From: Micractinium sp. NFX-FRZ
Taxonomy: Eukaryota; Chlorophyta; Trebouxiophyceae; Chlorellales; Chlorellaceae
DNA: 64,000 nucleotides
NCBI GenBank assembly: GCA_029339195.1
Contig: JAPTJF010000083.1
Span: 62,001-126,000, forward strand
Reading direction: 5' to 3'
The translations under genes were made by a program, and so were the position numbers. Below are positions 45,697-57,778 of the stretch, in pieces. How positions within the stretch are numbered: the first letter of the stretch is position 1; each line of letters begins with the position of its first letter. The notes below the pieces were generated by a model. It saw only the letters and a list, made by a program, of their open reading frames with translations, did not search any database and had not been told where the DNA came from.

Positions 45697-48600
45697 TCAA
45701 CCAGCTTGTCCTTCAGACGGCTGGCGGCTGAACTCGTCACAGTGGCAGATGAGCTGGTGCATCTCCTTCTGCTGCTGGCTGCGGGGGCGGAAGAGGGAGG
45801 GGGGATGCAGGTGGGGGCCGGTTGGTGGGGGTGGGTTGCGAGAGTACCGGCACAAAAGGCAAGCAAGCGAGTGGGCAGCCCCTGCCACAGAATGCCGGAC
45901 GCAGGGCGCAGCTCCTGCGCCGGCGGCGGTCACAAACAAATGGCGCCAGCTGCCAGTCCTGGCTGATCACCGCCACGCTGCTGCTCAGCCAGCAAGTGTG
46001 TAAGGTAGGCAGGCAGGGAGGGCGGGCTTTCAGAGCCCTGGCACGTCAGAGCGGAGGCCCTGCCCTCCCAGCCCACCTGTGGTGCTGCACAACCTTGGTG
46101 CCATCCTCCTGCCTGATCCACGTCGTGCTGCAGCAGGGCACAGGCAGGGGGGGCAAGGTAGGGAAGGGAGTCCAGGTGGCGCCAGAGGGCTCCCCTCCTG
46201 AGTGCAGTGCTTTCTCACGCTGCACATCACACCACCGCCTGCTCTCACATCGGCACACTCACACACACACAACCACACACACGCCGCCCATCTGCTACAA
46301 GCCCGCTCTCACCTCTCTGAGGTGTCTTGCCCCATGCGCAGCTCGATGACGCGGGCGCCGCGCAGCCAGCCCTCGGGGGGCCCGTACCCGCCGTACCCGC
46401 TCTTGCGCCCGTAGGCCAGCCTGCGCGGGTGGCGATGCGGTTCAGCTGCTTTGGCACATGTGAGGGGAGGGCCAGGGAAGTGTTGCAGGAGCAAAGCGCG
46501 TGGCATGGCATTACGCTTGCTGCGTGCTCTGCGCCCCCAGCGCACCCGCCCATGTGAGCCAAGTGCTGCCTCTCGTGCCTCCCAGCATGCCCTCGATTAT
46601 TTCCTCTCTCAAAGTTCGTCTTTTTTGTGGTTGTTGTGGAAAGAAGAACCTGGTTATGCTCCCAGCAGCACACACAGTCTCTCACCTCACGCCGTCCATC
46701 ATCCCTAGATAGTCGTTGTTGTGGTCGTGCTGCAGTGTTGGAGAGGTGGGAGGACAGACACATCGTTGTTACAGCTTGCAGGTACTGTGCTCACGGCCTT
46801 GCGTCACCCCCATGTACTCATTGTTGTGGTGTGGCGTGCTGCAAGGTGGGGTGACGCACGACGTGGAGTTGTTGAATGGAGGGGCGTCGCAGCAGCGGGC
46901 GCGGCAGGCGACAAGCCAAACGGGCTGTACCAACAGCGGCAGGCGCCGGTTTCTGCGCCATGCCGTTTGCCACCCTTTCCCCTGCCCCGCCCGCCACTCA
47001 CTCCTGAGTAGATTGCATTCATGCCGATCGCCCTGCACGGCAGGCACGCCGCGCAAGCAGTGTGTGTGGGGAAAGCAATTGCATAAGGCACAGGGAATGC
47101 AGCGGATGGTGCCGCTGCGTCGCTCTGCTCATGGCCCAGAGAGAGCGCAGCTGCAGGGGATTGTGAGGGCATGTGCATGGAAGCATGCAGAAGACATGTG
47201 CACAGCCTGGGTCGGCACCAGCTGCGGCGGCCAGCCCACCAGCCAGCCTACCTACAGAGCCACCTGCCAACTGCCAGCATGGCAACAAAGTGACTAGAGT
47301 GGAGGGGACTCGAAACTAGATGCTGCATCTCACCGGGCTAAGCTGAACAGTCCAGTGTCCCGTGCAGAGCAGGCCACATCCTCCTGCTTCCGCCCCACCG
47401 TGGGCACATCCGCCCACACCTCCGTGAACTGAGGCGAGGGGTCATGGGGTGGGGCGGGAAGGGCGGGTCGGTCAGGACGGGGCGGGGCTGCAGGGGTGGC
47501 CATGCAGCCTTGGCAAGCTTGCCAAGCAGGAGTTTGTGCGCAAAGGGCGGGGCAGGACACACACGCGGGGTATTGGGCTGGTGCCAGCAGCAGGGCGCAT
47601 GCGGCAGCATGCACTCGGGCGCATGCGGCAGGGCAGGCACCTGGGGTATGGGGATGTGGACAAAGGCGAGGGATGGCGCCCGGGGGAGGCTGTGGGCGGT
47701 GCCGTTGAGCCAGGCCAGGGTGTCGTCGGCCACGCAGCCCCTGCAATGCAGGCAGCAAGGACATGTGAACATTAGATGCAGCAATGCGGTATGTGAGTCT
47801 GGCAGTGGCCAGCCCAGCCAAGCCAGACTGTGTGAGGCCAGAAAGCCCCGCAGGCACGAGAGCGAGGGCCGCGGTCGAAGGGATGAGAAGTGGCAGCAGG
47901 AGCAGCACAGAGAGCTGCGGGGTGCCCATTCTCACAAATGAATGAGCCTCTCCCTTTGCAGCCGCCCAGCCCACACACCGCCCAGCCTTGCCTCTGCTCA
48001 CTGCGCCGCAACGTTGCACCGCCTCCACCCACCACACTCCAACCCGCCAAACACATGCACAGCCCCTACGCCTGCGCCTCACCAGCCAAACATGAGCGGC
48101 GGGCAGGTGCGGTCCATTGAATCCAGCAGCCACACACGGGCAGCAGGCCCGTCCCCTCCCGCCGCCGCACCACTACTGCCGCCACCTCTACCGCCGCCCC
48201 TGCTGCCGCTGCTGCTAGCACCGCCGCTGCCGCCAGCTGGCATGCCACCAGCTGTCAGCGGCGGGTGCACGTCGAGCCAGTAGTTGCTGGCGCCTGTGGC
48301 GGCGGCGGGCCCCTGCCGGGTGAGGCCCCAGGGCCCGCCGGTGCGCACGGCCAAGTCAATGACCTCCCGCCGGGTGAGGGGGCCCTCAGCGCTGCATCGG
48401 GGGCGCAGAGCGTGCGGGCGGGAGTGAGGTGGGCAGGTGGGCAGAGCGGAAGGAGGGAGGGTGGGTTGGTGGGCGAGAGGGCAGGCGCCAGTGGGCAGGC
48501 CCCACCGGCAAAGCTTCCCGGGTGCCCATGCATGTGCACCTTTCCTTTGTGCTCTCCCATATTAGAGCATACCCCCCTTTGTATGCTCTCCCCTTTGTAT

Positions 48601-49637
48601 GCTCTCCCATCTTTCTTAGCTTCTCCGCTCACTCGTGATTCCCCAGGATGATGGCCCAAGGGTAGCCCGCCGCTCTGACGGGAGCGGTGAGCTGGTCCCA
48701 GCGCTCCTGCCACCAGCGCGGGCGGACGCAGGCGTCGCCGCCCGGCGGGTCGGTGCTGCCGCGCCGGCACACCCAACCACTCACGAGGTCACCACTAAAG
48801 ACAACCAGGTCTGGCTCCTCGGCTGCTAGCAGGGTGCGCTGCACCTGCAGGGGTGTTGCCGATGAGCAGGGCCAGGGAGGGCGGGGCAGGGCAGGGCAGG
48901 GCAGGGTGGGGTCAGGGTGGCGGGACGACGGCGGGGCCTGCAGGGTGGATGGGTTGTTGGGATGGGGATGCCACACCGGCGCCACCCGTGGGCAATGGCA
49001 GGTTGTGCTCTGGTTGAGGTCCTTGCGAGCCTTACACGCCTTGCAGGTACAGCAAGCGATGGCATGGCCTCAATGGTGCACTGCAACCAGCGAGCAGCAT
49101 GCACGTGCGGGCGTGCCGCCGGCGCTCGCCAGCACGCCAGCGAGCGGCAGGCATGCAGGAGGGGCCTGATGCCCCACGCACCTCGTTGCTCATGTCGTCC
49201 AGCGTGGCGTTCATCTCCCCGTAATGGATGTCCGTGATCTGCGGGGGGGGGGGCGGGGGGGGGGGGGGCATCCAGGGGAAGGTGGTCAGAAGAAGCGTCG
49301 CGCAGCAAGGGCTAAAACGGGTCTAGAACGGGTCGTGGGGAGAGCAGGCACTTGGCACACCACGCGGGTGCCGCCGCACAAGTGGGAGATTCATCATCCC
49401 CTTGCGATCATGTCTAGCAACCTGCAGGTCTGTGTAATGGGGTGTGCCCTGCCCCACCTGCAGAATTTTAAAAGTCCCGTCGGGTCGGAAACGCAGGCGC
49501 CCGTCGTTGGCGGCGCTGCCCCCTCCCGCCGACAGGCTGCCGCCCGCCTTGCCGTCTCGGCGCTGCAGGCTGCTCACGCACACGCCGCCGATCATTAGCA
49601 CTGCCAACATCCCACGCAGCCCGATGAAGAGCTTCAT
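45697..49637 (-). CDS. Purple-acid-phosphatase-like metallophosphoesterase (PAP28/29 type)
   Basis: Eleven exons, 5' to 3': 49458-49637, 49182-49238, 48633-48844, 48083-48391, 47641-47740, 47334-47428, 47002-47032, 46686-46729, 46313-46420, 46077-46127, 45697-45778, giving 422 aa. MKLFIGLRGMLAVLMIGGV is a signal peptide or anchor. Metal-site motifs are ITDIHYG, FSGDL, ILGNHD (formed only after splicing exons 3 and 4), FVHIPIPQ, YSGHDHNNDYLG (formed across the 31-base exon 7 and exon 8) and GRKSGYGGYG. These match plant PAP28/29-type enzymes, which cleave phosphomonoesters outside the cell or in compartments. Exon 4 has a Ser/Gly/Ala insert. The last exon is doubtful: acceptors 4 bases apart give either CHCDEFSRQPSEGQAG or a longer tail stopping at 45633. 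Confidence 0.87.
46798..46842 (-). pseudogene. Partial copy of phosphatase exon 8
   Basis: This resembles the real exon 8 and acceptor at 46690-46735 (HDHNNDYLGMMDGV). The copy keeps cattgttgtggt-like spacing but has cttgca at the acceptor. Confidence 0.65.
48548..48609. repeat. Short direct repeats (ctttgtatgctctccc)
   Basis: Two adjacent copies of a 16-17 base unit, plus a partial, in the phosphatase intron between exons 3 and 4. Confidence 0.8.
49242..49268. repeat. G-run interrupted by one C
   Basis: On the minus strand this is the pyrimidine tract of the phosphatase exon 2 acceptor. Confidence 0.85.
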
Positions 49638-50084
49638 GGTGCCCGGTGTGAGGCAAAATTTAGGCAGGGCGCCTCCAGGGTGAGTTATCCGGCTGCCGCT
49701 ACTGCAGGCTGACACCGACCAGAGGGGCAGAGCAGGCAGGCAGTCAGGGCATGAGTCCAAAGGGAAAGGAAAAGGTTGCAGTTTTGGCGCCCAGTGCGCT
49801 GGCGATTGCAGGGTTTGATCGGTGGTTCTCTACCGACGTTTTGTTATCGCCAACAACTCCTCATTGAGAACGAGGCTCTTTCAGCAACCCTGGGGGGGAG
49901 GAGCGCTCAAGAGGCGCTATCGACGGGCGGGCGCCAGAAACCTCGGCACCTGCAGCCCGGCACTCATTGAGAGCAGCATATAACATCGCTCAAACTCTGT
50001 GGGGCAGCCCCGACAGCTGGAGCCGCTCTGCTTGAGCAGGCGCCGCCGCCGCCCCGCTACCGCTGCCACCCGGGCCCCTTCACA
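49638..50084. other. Divergent promoter region
   Basis: 447 bases separate the phosphatase start (-) from the BTB-Kelch start (+), so both promoters must lie here. No TATA box or other clear element was recognised. Confidence 0.5.
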
Positions 50085-53000
50085 ATGCTCACGGCGCACG
50101 AGGAGGCCAGCCCAGCTGCTGAGCTGCGTGCGCAGATGGATGCGGACAGCTCCCTCTATGCACTCTGGCTGGACGGTGCTCTAGTTGACGCCGAGCTCGT
50201 GGCGGCAGATGGCGTCACCGTGGCGGCACACAAGTGAGCGCAGGGCTCTGGCAGGGGAGGGCATGGAGAGGCGAGGTGCAGGTCTGGGCATGTGGTGTCA
50301 GGGTGTGGTTTGCTGCGGGAGCCCGCCCTCCAGATTCTAATCACATGCATGCGGTGCAACCGCAGCAGGGACTGTGCCGGCTGCAGGGCCCGGGCCAGCT
50401 TTTCTGGTCACCTGGCAGGCAGAAAAGCCTCCTGGCCCAGCCGGCCTTCTTCCTCACTCGTTCTTGCACTGCCTTGTGCCCATCCCGCAGGGTGGTGCTG
50501 GCGGCGGCGTCTCGCTTCTTTCGCGCGCTCTTCACCGGGGCCTGGCAGCAGCAGCAGCAGCAGCAGCAAGCTGCTGGCGGCCCTCCCGGCCTGCAGCGGG
50601 TCGCGCTCACCGGCGTGGACGGCGCAAGCCTGCAGCTGCTGCTGCACGCAATCTACTCCAGGCGGCTGCCGCTGACGGCAGAGGGGGCGGCGGAGGAGGC
50701 TGCGCTGCTGCTGGGGGCGGCCAACTATCTCGAGGTGGGTGCGGGCGCAGGGTGAGGTTTTTCGGTGGGAACAATGTAGGGGTGGTGTGAAGTGGGAAGT
50801 GTAGGGGTGGCTGAGGGCGGGCAAGCATGTTGCGGTGCGGGTGGGGAAGGGCCGCGCCAGGCCGGACAGGGATCAATGGACCGGCCAGCCCTTCGATGCG
50901 CGACGTGCCCTCAGAGCTGTTGCCATGGCCTCAACTACGTGCCCCTGCTGCTCTCCCCCACCCCCCCGGCCCGCAGGTGCTGCCAGTGAAAACCGCCTGC
51001 TGCCAGTTCCTGCGCGGCCAGCTGTGCCTGGAGAGCGTGGCGCAGACGCTGGCGCTGGCGGCGGCACACGACTGCGCAGAGCTGCTGGCGGATGCGGTGG
51101 GTGCCGCTGCACTGCGCTGTGCTGTGCTGCGCTGTGCTGTGCTGCGCTGTGCTGTGTGCTACGCTGGGACTGCGCAGAGCTGTGGAATGGGTGTGTGGGG
51201 CGGTGCAAGAATGGGGTGTGCCCGTACTGTGGTCGCTGCTGCTCACCCTTCCAACCATGGGTGGCCATGCTGCGCTGTGCCTGTGCCTGCGCTGTGGTCC
51301 GGCTGCGCACATTTGAGTCCCCGTGCCCTCACGAACCACCCGTGCATTGCACCCACCTCCCCCCCCCCTGCAGTCCCGCTTCTTTGAGGGCCACTTCATC
51401 CAGCTTCTCAAGTGCGAGGAAGCTGCCGCCAGCCTGGCGGTACTGCCCCCCGACCTCCTGCGCCAGCTGCTCAGCAGCGATGGGCTGAACTTGGGGTCAG
51501 AACTGGATGTGGCTCGAGCAGCGCTCCTGTGGGCCGCCGCCGACCCGCTGCAGCGCACTCCGCTGCTGCCCGAGCTGCTGCCGGCGGCGCGCATGCCGCC
51601 CCGCAGGCTGCTGGATGAGGCAGCTGCCAGCGGCCTGCTCGGGGCAGACAGCGTGGCAGCGCTGCTGCTGCCGGTGACGGCGGCGGCGGCGCACCAACCC
51701 CAGTCGCCCCCCGGGCAGCGCGCAGAGCCGTCGTTTTTTGGCAGCTTCTTCGCCCAGCGGCGGCAGCAGCAGGCGCAGCAGCAGCAGCAGCAGCAGCATT
51801 GCCAGTACCCTGCGCCTCCGCCCACGCCACCTCAGCCGGGGCTGGAGCGAGGGGAGCTCGGCCGGGCATTTGAAGCCGCCTGCCAGCAGTTGCACAGCAA
51901 CCAGTGGGCTGCTGCGGCAGCTGCAGCAGCTGCGGGAGACGTGGGGGCGGAGGCGGCGCTCACAGTGTTCCGCCCCCGTCTCAGCAGCCCCACAGGCCTG
52001 CTGATGGCTGGCGGACTGGACGACGGCTGGCGGCCGCTGAGGTGAGAGCATGCGCTGCAGGCTAGGCGTGCCTGGCAGTGCCTGCATGTCTGTGTGCCTG
52101 GCTGCAGCCTGCACAGTTGTGTGTGCCTGCCGGGCCTTGGTGCGCCTCGCGATCCGCCCACAAGCCTGCCGCCCTCCATCCCTTCCTCCATCTGCCGGTG
52201 TGTCGGCCATTCCCTGCACTCCCTGCACCCCTTCTTCCTCCCTCCCTCCTCCCTGCCCACCGCACCCACTCACCTGAATTCAATAACCTTGACGCCTCCC
52301 CTTCAGAACCGTGGAGCTGTATGATGCGCACCAAGACTGCTGGTCCCCCGGCCCCCTGATGCCCGCCCCCCTCAGCTTCTCGGCAGCTGCCATGCTGGGC
52401 GGGCAGACGCTGGTGGTGGAGGGCGCCGCCCACTCCCCGCACGTCCTGTCGTTCGACCGCCAGGGCCGGCGCTGGGCGCAGCGCGCGAGCGTGCTCACGC
52501 CGCGGGTCAACATGGCGGTGGCGGCGCTGGAGGGGCAGCTGTTTGTTCTGGTGAGCGGGGGGCAGCCAGGGACAGTTGGGGAAGGGGGCGCCAGCGCTAG
52601 AGGGTCGGTCGGGTGTGCTGGGGGTTGGGGCGGCAGGGGCCAAAGGCTGGGAAGGTGTATGATGGCAGCCCTAGGACGAGCGCTGCCAGCCGTCCACCTG
52701 ACTGCCCCCGCCCGCCCCGCCCCCACCTGCCCCCGCTCCTACACTCGCCGGCTGTCGCCCTCCCCTTCCTTTGCAGGGCGGCCGCGCGGGGGTGGGCAAG
52801 GGGGCAGCTGTTCTACACGAGGTCGAGGTTTTTGACCCGCTGACTGACAGCTGGCAGACGGCGCCACGCATGGGCGCCCCTCGAACCTCGCTGGCGGCCG
52901 CGCCGCTGGGCGGACGCCTGTATGCTGTGGGCGGCCAGGACAACCGCAGCACGCACGCTTCGTGCGAAGTGTTTGAGCCGGGGGCGGGGCGCTGGGTGCC

Positions 53001-54072
53001 GCTGGCGGGGCGCATGCAGCAGGCGCGCAAGTACCTGGGGCTGGCGGTGGCGGCGGGTGAGTGGGTGCGGATAGGGTTGGGAGGGCGCGGTGCAGGCTTG
53101 AACGGGGCGGTCCGCATGCGGTGGCACATTGCTGCTTACCTTGGCGTGTGGGCAAGGCGCATGCACTTTCTTAGAACATGCTGCTTGCCCATGAGTGTTG
53201 GCATCACCCACTCATCACCATGACATCACCACCAACCACCTGCAGGCCGGCTGATCGCGGTGGGCGGCATGACGGGCGCGCGCATGCGGCTGCACAGCGC
53301 CGAGGCGTTTGACCCCCGCGAGGGGCGCTGGGCGCCGCTGCCCCCCATGTCTGTGGCGCGCTCCTCGGCGGGCGCTGCGGCCCTGCACGACAGCGTGTTT
53401 GTGGTGGGAGGCAACGTGGGGCAGGAGATTAACGAGGTGAGTGGCCGTGGGTGTGGTGGTGGGCGTGGGGGAAGGCGTGGGAGGGGGCGTGCTCACGGCG
53501 GAGGGCACTTGGTTGAATGTCTATGGCTCGATCCGTAGCAGGTGCCATGGCTGTACATGTCAGGTGTGTCTGTGTTGGGAGGCACTGTGGGGCAGTGGAG
53601 GGTGCGAAGGGGTGCGTGATGGAGGGACGGCAGGGCATGTGGGGATGGCGCGCAGTGTGGCAAGGAATTAGTCCGGTAAGGGCACCCAGTGCATAATGCC
53701 TGCGTTTGGACACCGCTGGCGCCAGCGCATGTGGCGGCACTGCTGCTGCGCTGTGAAGCCCTGCATGGCTGCAATTGATGACGATGACGATGATCTGAGG
53801 CTGATGGGAGGGTTGTGAGCCACTGCCACTGCCCAGGCCACCCGCTGCCTGTCCAGCTGAAACAGCCTTTGCGGCTCATAAAAGCACACCACACGACCTC
53901 GATGCAACCCTTGGGCTCACCACCACAACCCAACCCTGGCTCCCCTGCCCCCTTCCCCTTCCCCCCACAGAACTACGCCGGCGTGGAGGCCTGGGTGCCT
54001 GCGGCGGGGCGCTGGCGCCGCTGCGCGCCCATCTCCCACGGCCGGTCCGGCCTGTCGGTTGCCCCCTTTTGA
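50085..54072 (+). CDS. BTB-BACK-Kelch protein (KLHL-like)
   Basis: Eight exons: 50085-50233, 50491-50734, 50977-51096, 51374-52041, 52307-52550, 52777-53056, 53246-53436, 53971-54072, giving 665 aa. The BTB domain includes LVDAELVAADGVTVAAHK and VVLAAASRFFRALFTGAW. A BACK-like helical region (SRFFEGHFIQLLKCEEAA) follows. A Gln-rich and Ala-rich linker fills the rest of exon 4, with a second polyQ run in the BTB domain. Kelch repeats follow: GGRLYAVGGQDNRSTHASCE, VFEPGAGRWVPLAGRM, GRLIAVGGMTGARM and SVFVVGGNVG. Proteins with this order usually serve as CUL3 ubiquitin-ligase adaptors, with the Kelch propeller binding substrate. The substrate is unknown. Confidence 0.92.
51113..51160. repeat. 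15-bp minisatellite (gctgcgctgtgctgt)
   Basis: About three units at the start of the BTB-Kelch intron between exons 3 and 4. Confidence 0.85.
53568..53690 (+). pseudogene. Partial copies of BTB-Kelch exon 7 donor edge
   Basis: Pieces of the real edge 53398-53445 (VVGGNVGQEINE plus donor) recur as tgttgggaggcactgtgggg at about 53573 and as ggcaaggaattagtccggta at about 53658. Confidence 0.55.
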
Positions 54073-54637
54073 GCGCAAGTCGCCTGAGACTCCAAGGCTG
54101 GCCGGCGACGCGTGGCCTCGCTCCTCTTGCCAGCCACACACATTGGTTGACGCAACTTAAAGCTCCCGATGCTCTCCGTGTATTTTAAAGTGCCATGCCA
54201 ACGCCGAGGCACCGGTAACTTGCATGATCCTGCCCTGTGCCCTCATCCTGCCTAGGTTTTGTATGACGCCGCCATTGTAACTTGTGTAGGATTGCCGCTT
54301 GCTGTGCTCCCGGCTTCCCCTTAGGGCATGTTGCCGCACGTAGCCACCGTTGCGCCGCCTCGCGTCCCTGTCGACTCATTTGTGTTGTTCTAGGCTCTAC
54401 GCCGTTTTTGGCAGCTTGTAGTGTCCCTGAGGTTTGTTGCTTTCGGCTTTTGTAATACTGTGCCCTCAGACTGATCCTGGCAGATCCTCACATTTGCCAC
54501 CAACCGGGCACGCTGCCGGTGCTGTGCCTCCCGCCGCCAGGTGTAGCTGAATCAAAATCCGCGCATCGCCCCGCGGTCCTGCCGCATCCCCCCGCCTCCA
54601 CGAACCCACGTCCTTCAATTTTACCTGCCGCTTGGGC
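54073..54637. other. BTB-Kelch 3' UTR and HU promoter
   Basis: TGTAA motifs occur at 54276-54280 and 54451-54455; either could end the BTB-Kelch transcript. The last 180 bases would be the HU promoter and 5' UTR. Confidence 0.45.
54276..54280 (+). terminator. Polyadenylation signal TGTAA (BTB-Kelch)
   Basis: First TGTAA, 204 bases after the stop. A second is at 54451. Confidence 0.45.
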
Positions 54638-55622
54638 ATGGCCGGTCTGCTGAAGAACGCTATGATGCGCCTCTCCGCCATCACCCGGCTCTCCGGCACT
54701 CCTGTGCCCGTGGCGGCACGATCGGCGTCCCCCCGGGCCGTGGCGACCGCAGCACGGGCTGTGCTCGGCAAGAAGGACTTGGTGGCAGCGGTGGCGCAGA
54801 AGGCTGAGCTAGACAAGGCGGAGGCGGAGAAGGCGGTGAACACGGTGCTGGAGACGATCATGGAGACGGTGACCAGCGGTGAGAGAGCGAGGGAGGGTGC
54901 TTGCCGAGAGGGTGATCACGCTTGCGCGGCGGACCAGCAGACCTTGATGTGCTTGAATAAGAATGGCAAGGGCTCTGGGATGTGTGGGCACTGCGCCCGA
55001 CATCGCCATGTTGCTACCGGCCCAAGCCCGCCGCCGCCGGCCGCCCTACCTCACAACCTGGCCGCTCGTCTGCCCGCCGCTGCCGGCACCCCGCTTGCAG
55101 GCGACAAGGTGCAGGTGGTGGGCTTTGGCACCTTTGAGGCGCGGGTGCGGGCAGCGCGCAAGGGGCGCAACCCCTCCACCGGTGCTGAGCTGGACATCCC
55201 GGAGACCACGGTGCCCGCCTTCAGCGCAGGTGGGTGCTGCACGCACGCATCATGCATGCAGAGTTGTGTGTGCAAGGGAAGGAGGGTTGCGAGAAACATG
55301 GTTAGTATTGGTGCTGTGGGGAGAGGCCTGACAACATGCTGTGGGTTCATTTGTGCGTGGCGCAGAGGTGGCAAAGAGTTGGGCCAATGGTTTCTCTCCT
55401 GCCCTGGCACCGCTGCTGGTCATGCTTGGTGCACACCCTGCGTCATCGCTATGCCAGCACTGCTTCAGCTCTGTGCCTTGCCGACCTACGTGTGGCGTGT
55501 GCGGCGCTTGCACTGTTGGCCCGCGCCGAGCGCTGACGCCATTTGGGTTCAACCGCCCCCTCTGGCTTCCTCCTGCAGGCAAGGTGTTCAAGCAGCGCGT
55601 GAAGGAGGGGCACAAGCACTGA
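54638..55622 (+). CDS. Organellar HU/IHF-type DNA-binding protein
   Basis: Three exons: 54638-54878, 55101-55229, 55579-55622, giving 137 aa. About 40 N-terminal residues ([20 protein letters not shown] onward) are basic and Ser/Ala-rich, a probable plastid or mitochondrial targeting peptide. The rest is a full bacterial-type [22 protein letters not shown] dimerisation helices, [20 protein letters not shown], the beta-arm [20 protein letters not shown] with the intercalating Pro region, and [13 protein letters not shown] packages and bends organelle DNA. Plastid location is the more likely by analogy with algal HU proteins. The length matches the family after transit-peptide removal. Confidence 0.93.
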
Positions 55623-56675
55623 GCGAGCATGCATATGGCGGGCAGCCGATAGGCCAGTAGGCCAGCCGTGCGCATGCCCCCGGGATGACAGACATGTGGC
55701 ATGTGAGGCCCAGGGGCTGCCTCAAGACCCGCGCGGCAGCGGCATTACTTCACTACTGTAGCGGGGTTGTGTGCCGCCGCCTGGCGGGCACCACGTGTGA
55801 TGCCGGCGCCTGCCTGGCGCATCACGCACGCTCATGCTGGCGCCTGGACGCCCCACGCTCCTCCTTGCCCGCTTGCCCTCCCAGCCCTCTTTCAAGTTGG
55901 CCCCATGGCCACGTTTCCTTGGCTTTGCTGTACATATCGAGCAACCGCCGTGGTGCCAGGCGGGCGGCGCCACCGCTGCTGAGCAGCGGCCCTGCCCGCC
56001 CGTGAGCTGCACTGGTCGCGCTGTCTCTCTCTGCCTTCTGCTCACAGTCCCCCCGACCCTCCCCCGCTGCTGCTCTTTGCCGCTGTCCTCAAGTGTCCCT
56101 CTGAACTGCTGGCACTGTCAATATTGGGCTCCCGAACCAGGTGCCTGGGCAGCATCGAGCTTGCTGCCAAGGGGAGCGGGCTGCGGCGGTTGCCGTCAAC
56201 CACCTTCGGTTTAGAGGCCGGCACTAGCAATTGAGCGCGGCAGAGGTAGGCAGCATCTACCTGCACATCCTTTCTTCCCCAGCTGTCATCATGCACGCCT
56301 GCCCAACCGCACCACTTGCCTGTGAACGGCCACACTGCACAGCATGGCCAGCTGCAAGGGGAAGCCAGCGGGCGGTGGGGCGACGCTTGAACAGCGCAGC
56401 TACAAGCGGCAAGGGAGCATGCAGCAGCCTATGCAGAAGCCTGATGCCCGCCTCAATTGCTGCATGGCGGCTGGGGCGAGCTGCAACCCGGAGGCACCTG
56501 CCCCCTTTGCAAATGTGCAGCTTCTCACGTCCCTTCCCTGCTGGCTGCTGGGCATCTGCCACCCCGGCCAACATCTTCATCTCCCGGTTCACCATTCTGC
56601 ACTCGTCCTCAATTGCTCTCCCGCTCATAGCCGCCATATTGCAATCTTTATCAGGCAAAACCGACCCCCACCGCC
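55623..56675. other. Intergenic
   Basis: About 1 kb between the HU gene and the Cys-rich protein gene. No conserved frame, RNA gene or clear TGTAA was found. Confidence 0.4.
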
Positions 56676-57745
56676 ATGCTGAGGGCACCCCTCGCGTTCG
56701 CAGCGCTCCTGCTGCTTCTGGCCGCGAGCTGCGATGCCGTTGGTACCAAGCGCCGCGTCCTGCTACACGTGAGCACCGGGCGGGGTGTATTTCGGGCACT
56801 GCAGTAGCTTGTCACATGACCGAGTGGTTTTGTCGGTGCAAAACCGACTTGGGTTTGACTCCCTTGATAGCGTGGCCAGCTCCCCGCGATGTATCGAGCC
56901 GCAGGGTTGATGTGGGGCGGTTGCCCCCTTCTCCGCCGGCTGCCGCTCCCTAGTAAGGACCACTCCAGCGCCGCCACCCACCGCGTCCTCACTGCCTGCA
57001 GGCAAAGAATTCCAAGGCCTCTGATGCCGCCACCCGCCTGCACGCCATGTAAGTCGCCTTTTGAAGCCAAAGGGGATGCACTTGTTGCTGCCCAGTCTGG
57101 CCCACCCACCCCCACCCGGCCATCTCCCCACCCACCAATGCTTGCCACTCAGCTGCCGCCCGCACACACCAGTGCCTATACCTTGGTGCCTCACCACCCC
57201 CACCGTGACCCCTCCTGGACCCACCGCCCTGCCACCCCGCTGCAGCCGCCGCCAGCTGCTGCACACGCAGCAGCACACCCCGGAGGACGACGGCGTGCCA
57301 ACCGACCCCCTGACCGACCCCACAGACCCTACCACAGATCCAGAGATGCCCGAGGGGGTGGCCGCCTGCACCCTGGCCACAGCAGAGCCCTCCCCTGCAG
57401 AGCCGACCTGCCCGGAAGGGGCCGAGGCTGTGCTGGACCCCGGGAGCGGCGTGTACAGGTGGGCGGATGCGGGCGGGTGTGAGGGCAAAACTGGTGACAC
57501 AGAGCAGACACACACATGCATGATTCCGTAGTGCCAACTGCGCGCCTCCCCGATGTACTCACTAGATGCGAGGCAAGGTGGCCATGCAGATGTAGCGGGG
57601 ACGCAGGCGGGCAGGCGGGGGGGCGATCAGGTTGGTTGGCTATGCACACACAACTGATGGCGAGGCCGCCTTCTGCCTGGTTACCGGCACACTCCTCCTG
57701 GCCGGCTCACCGGCCCTCCCTCCCTGCCTCCCTCCCTCCCTGCCT

Positions 57746-57778
<33 letters not shown>

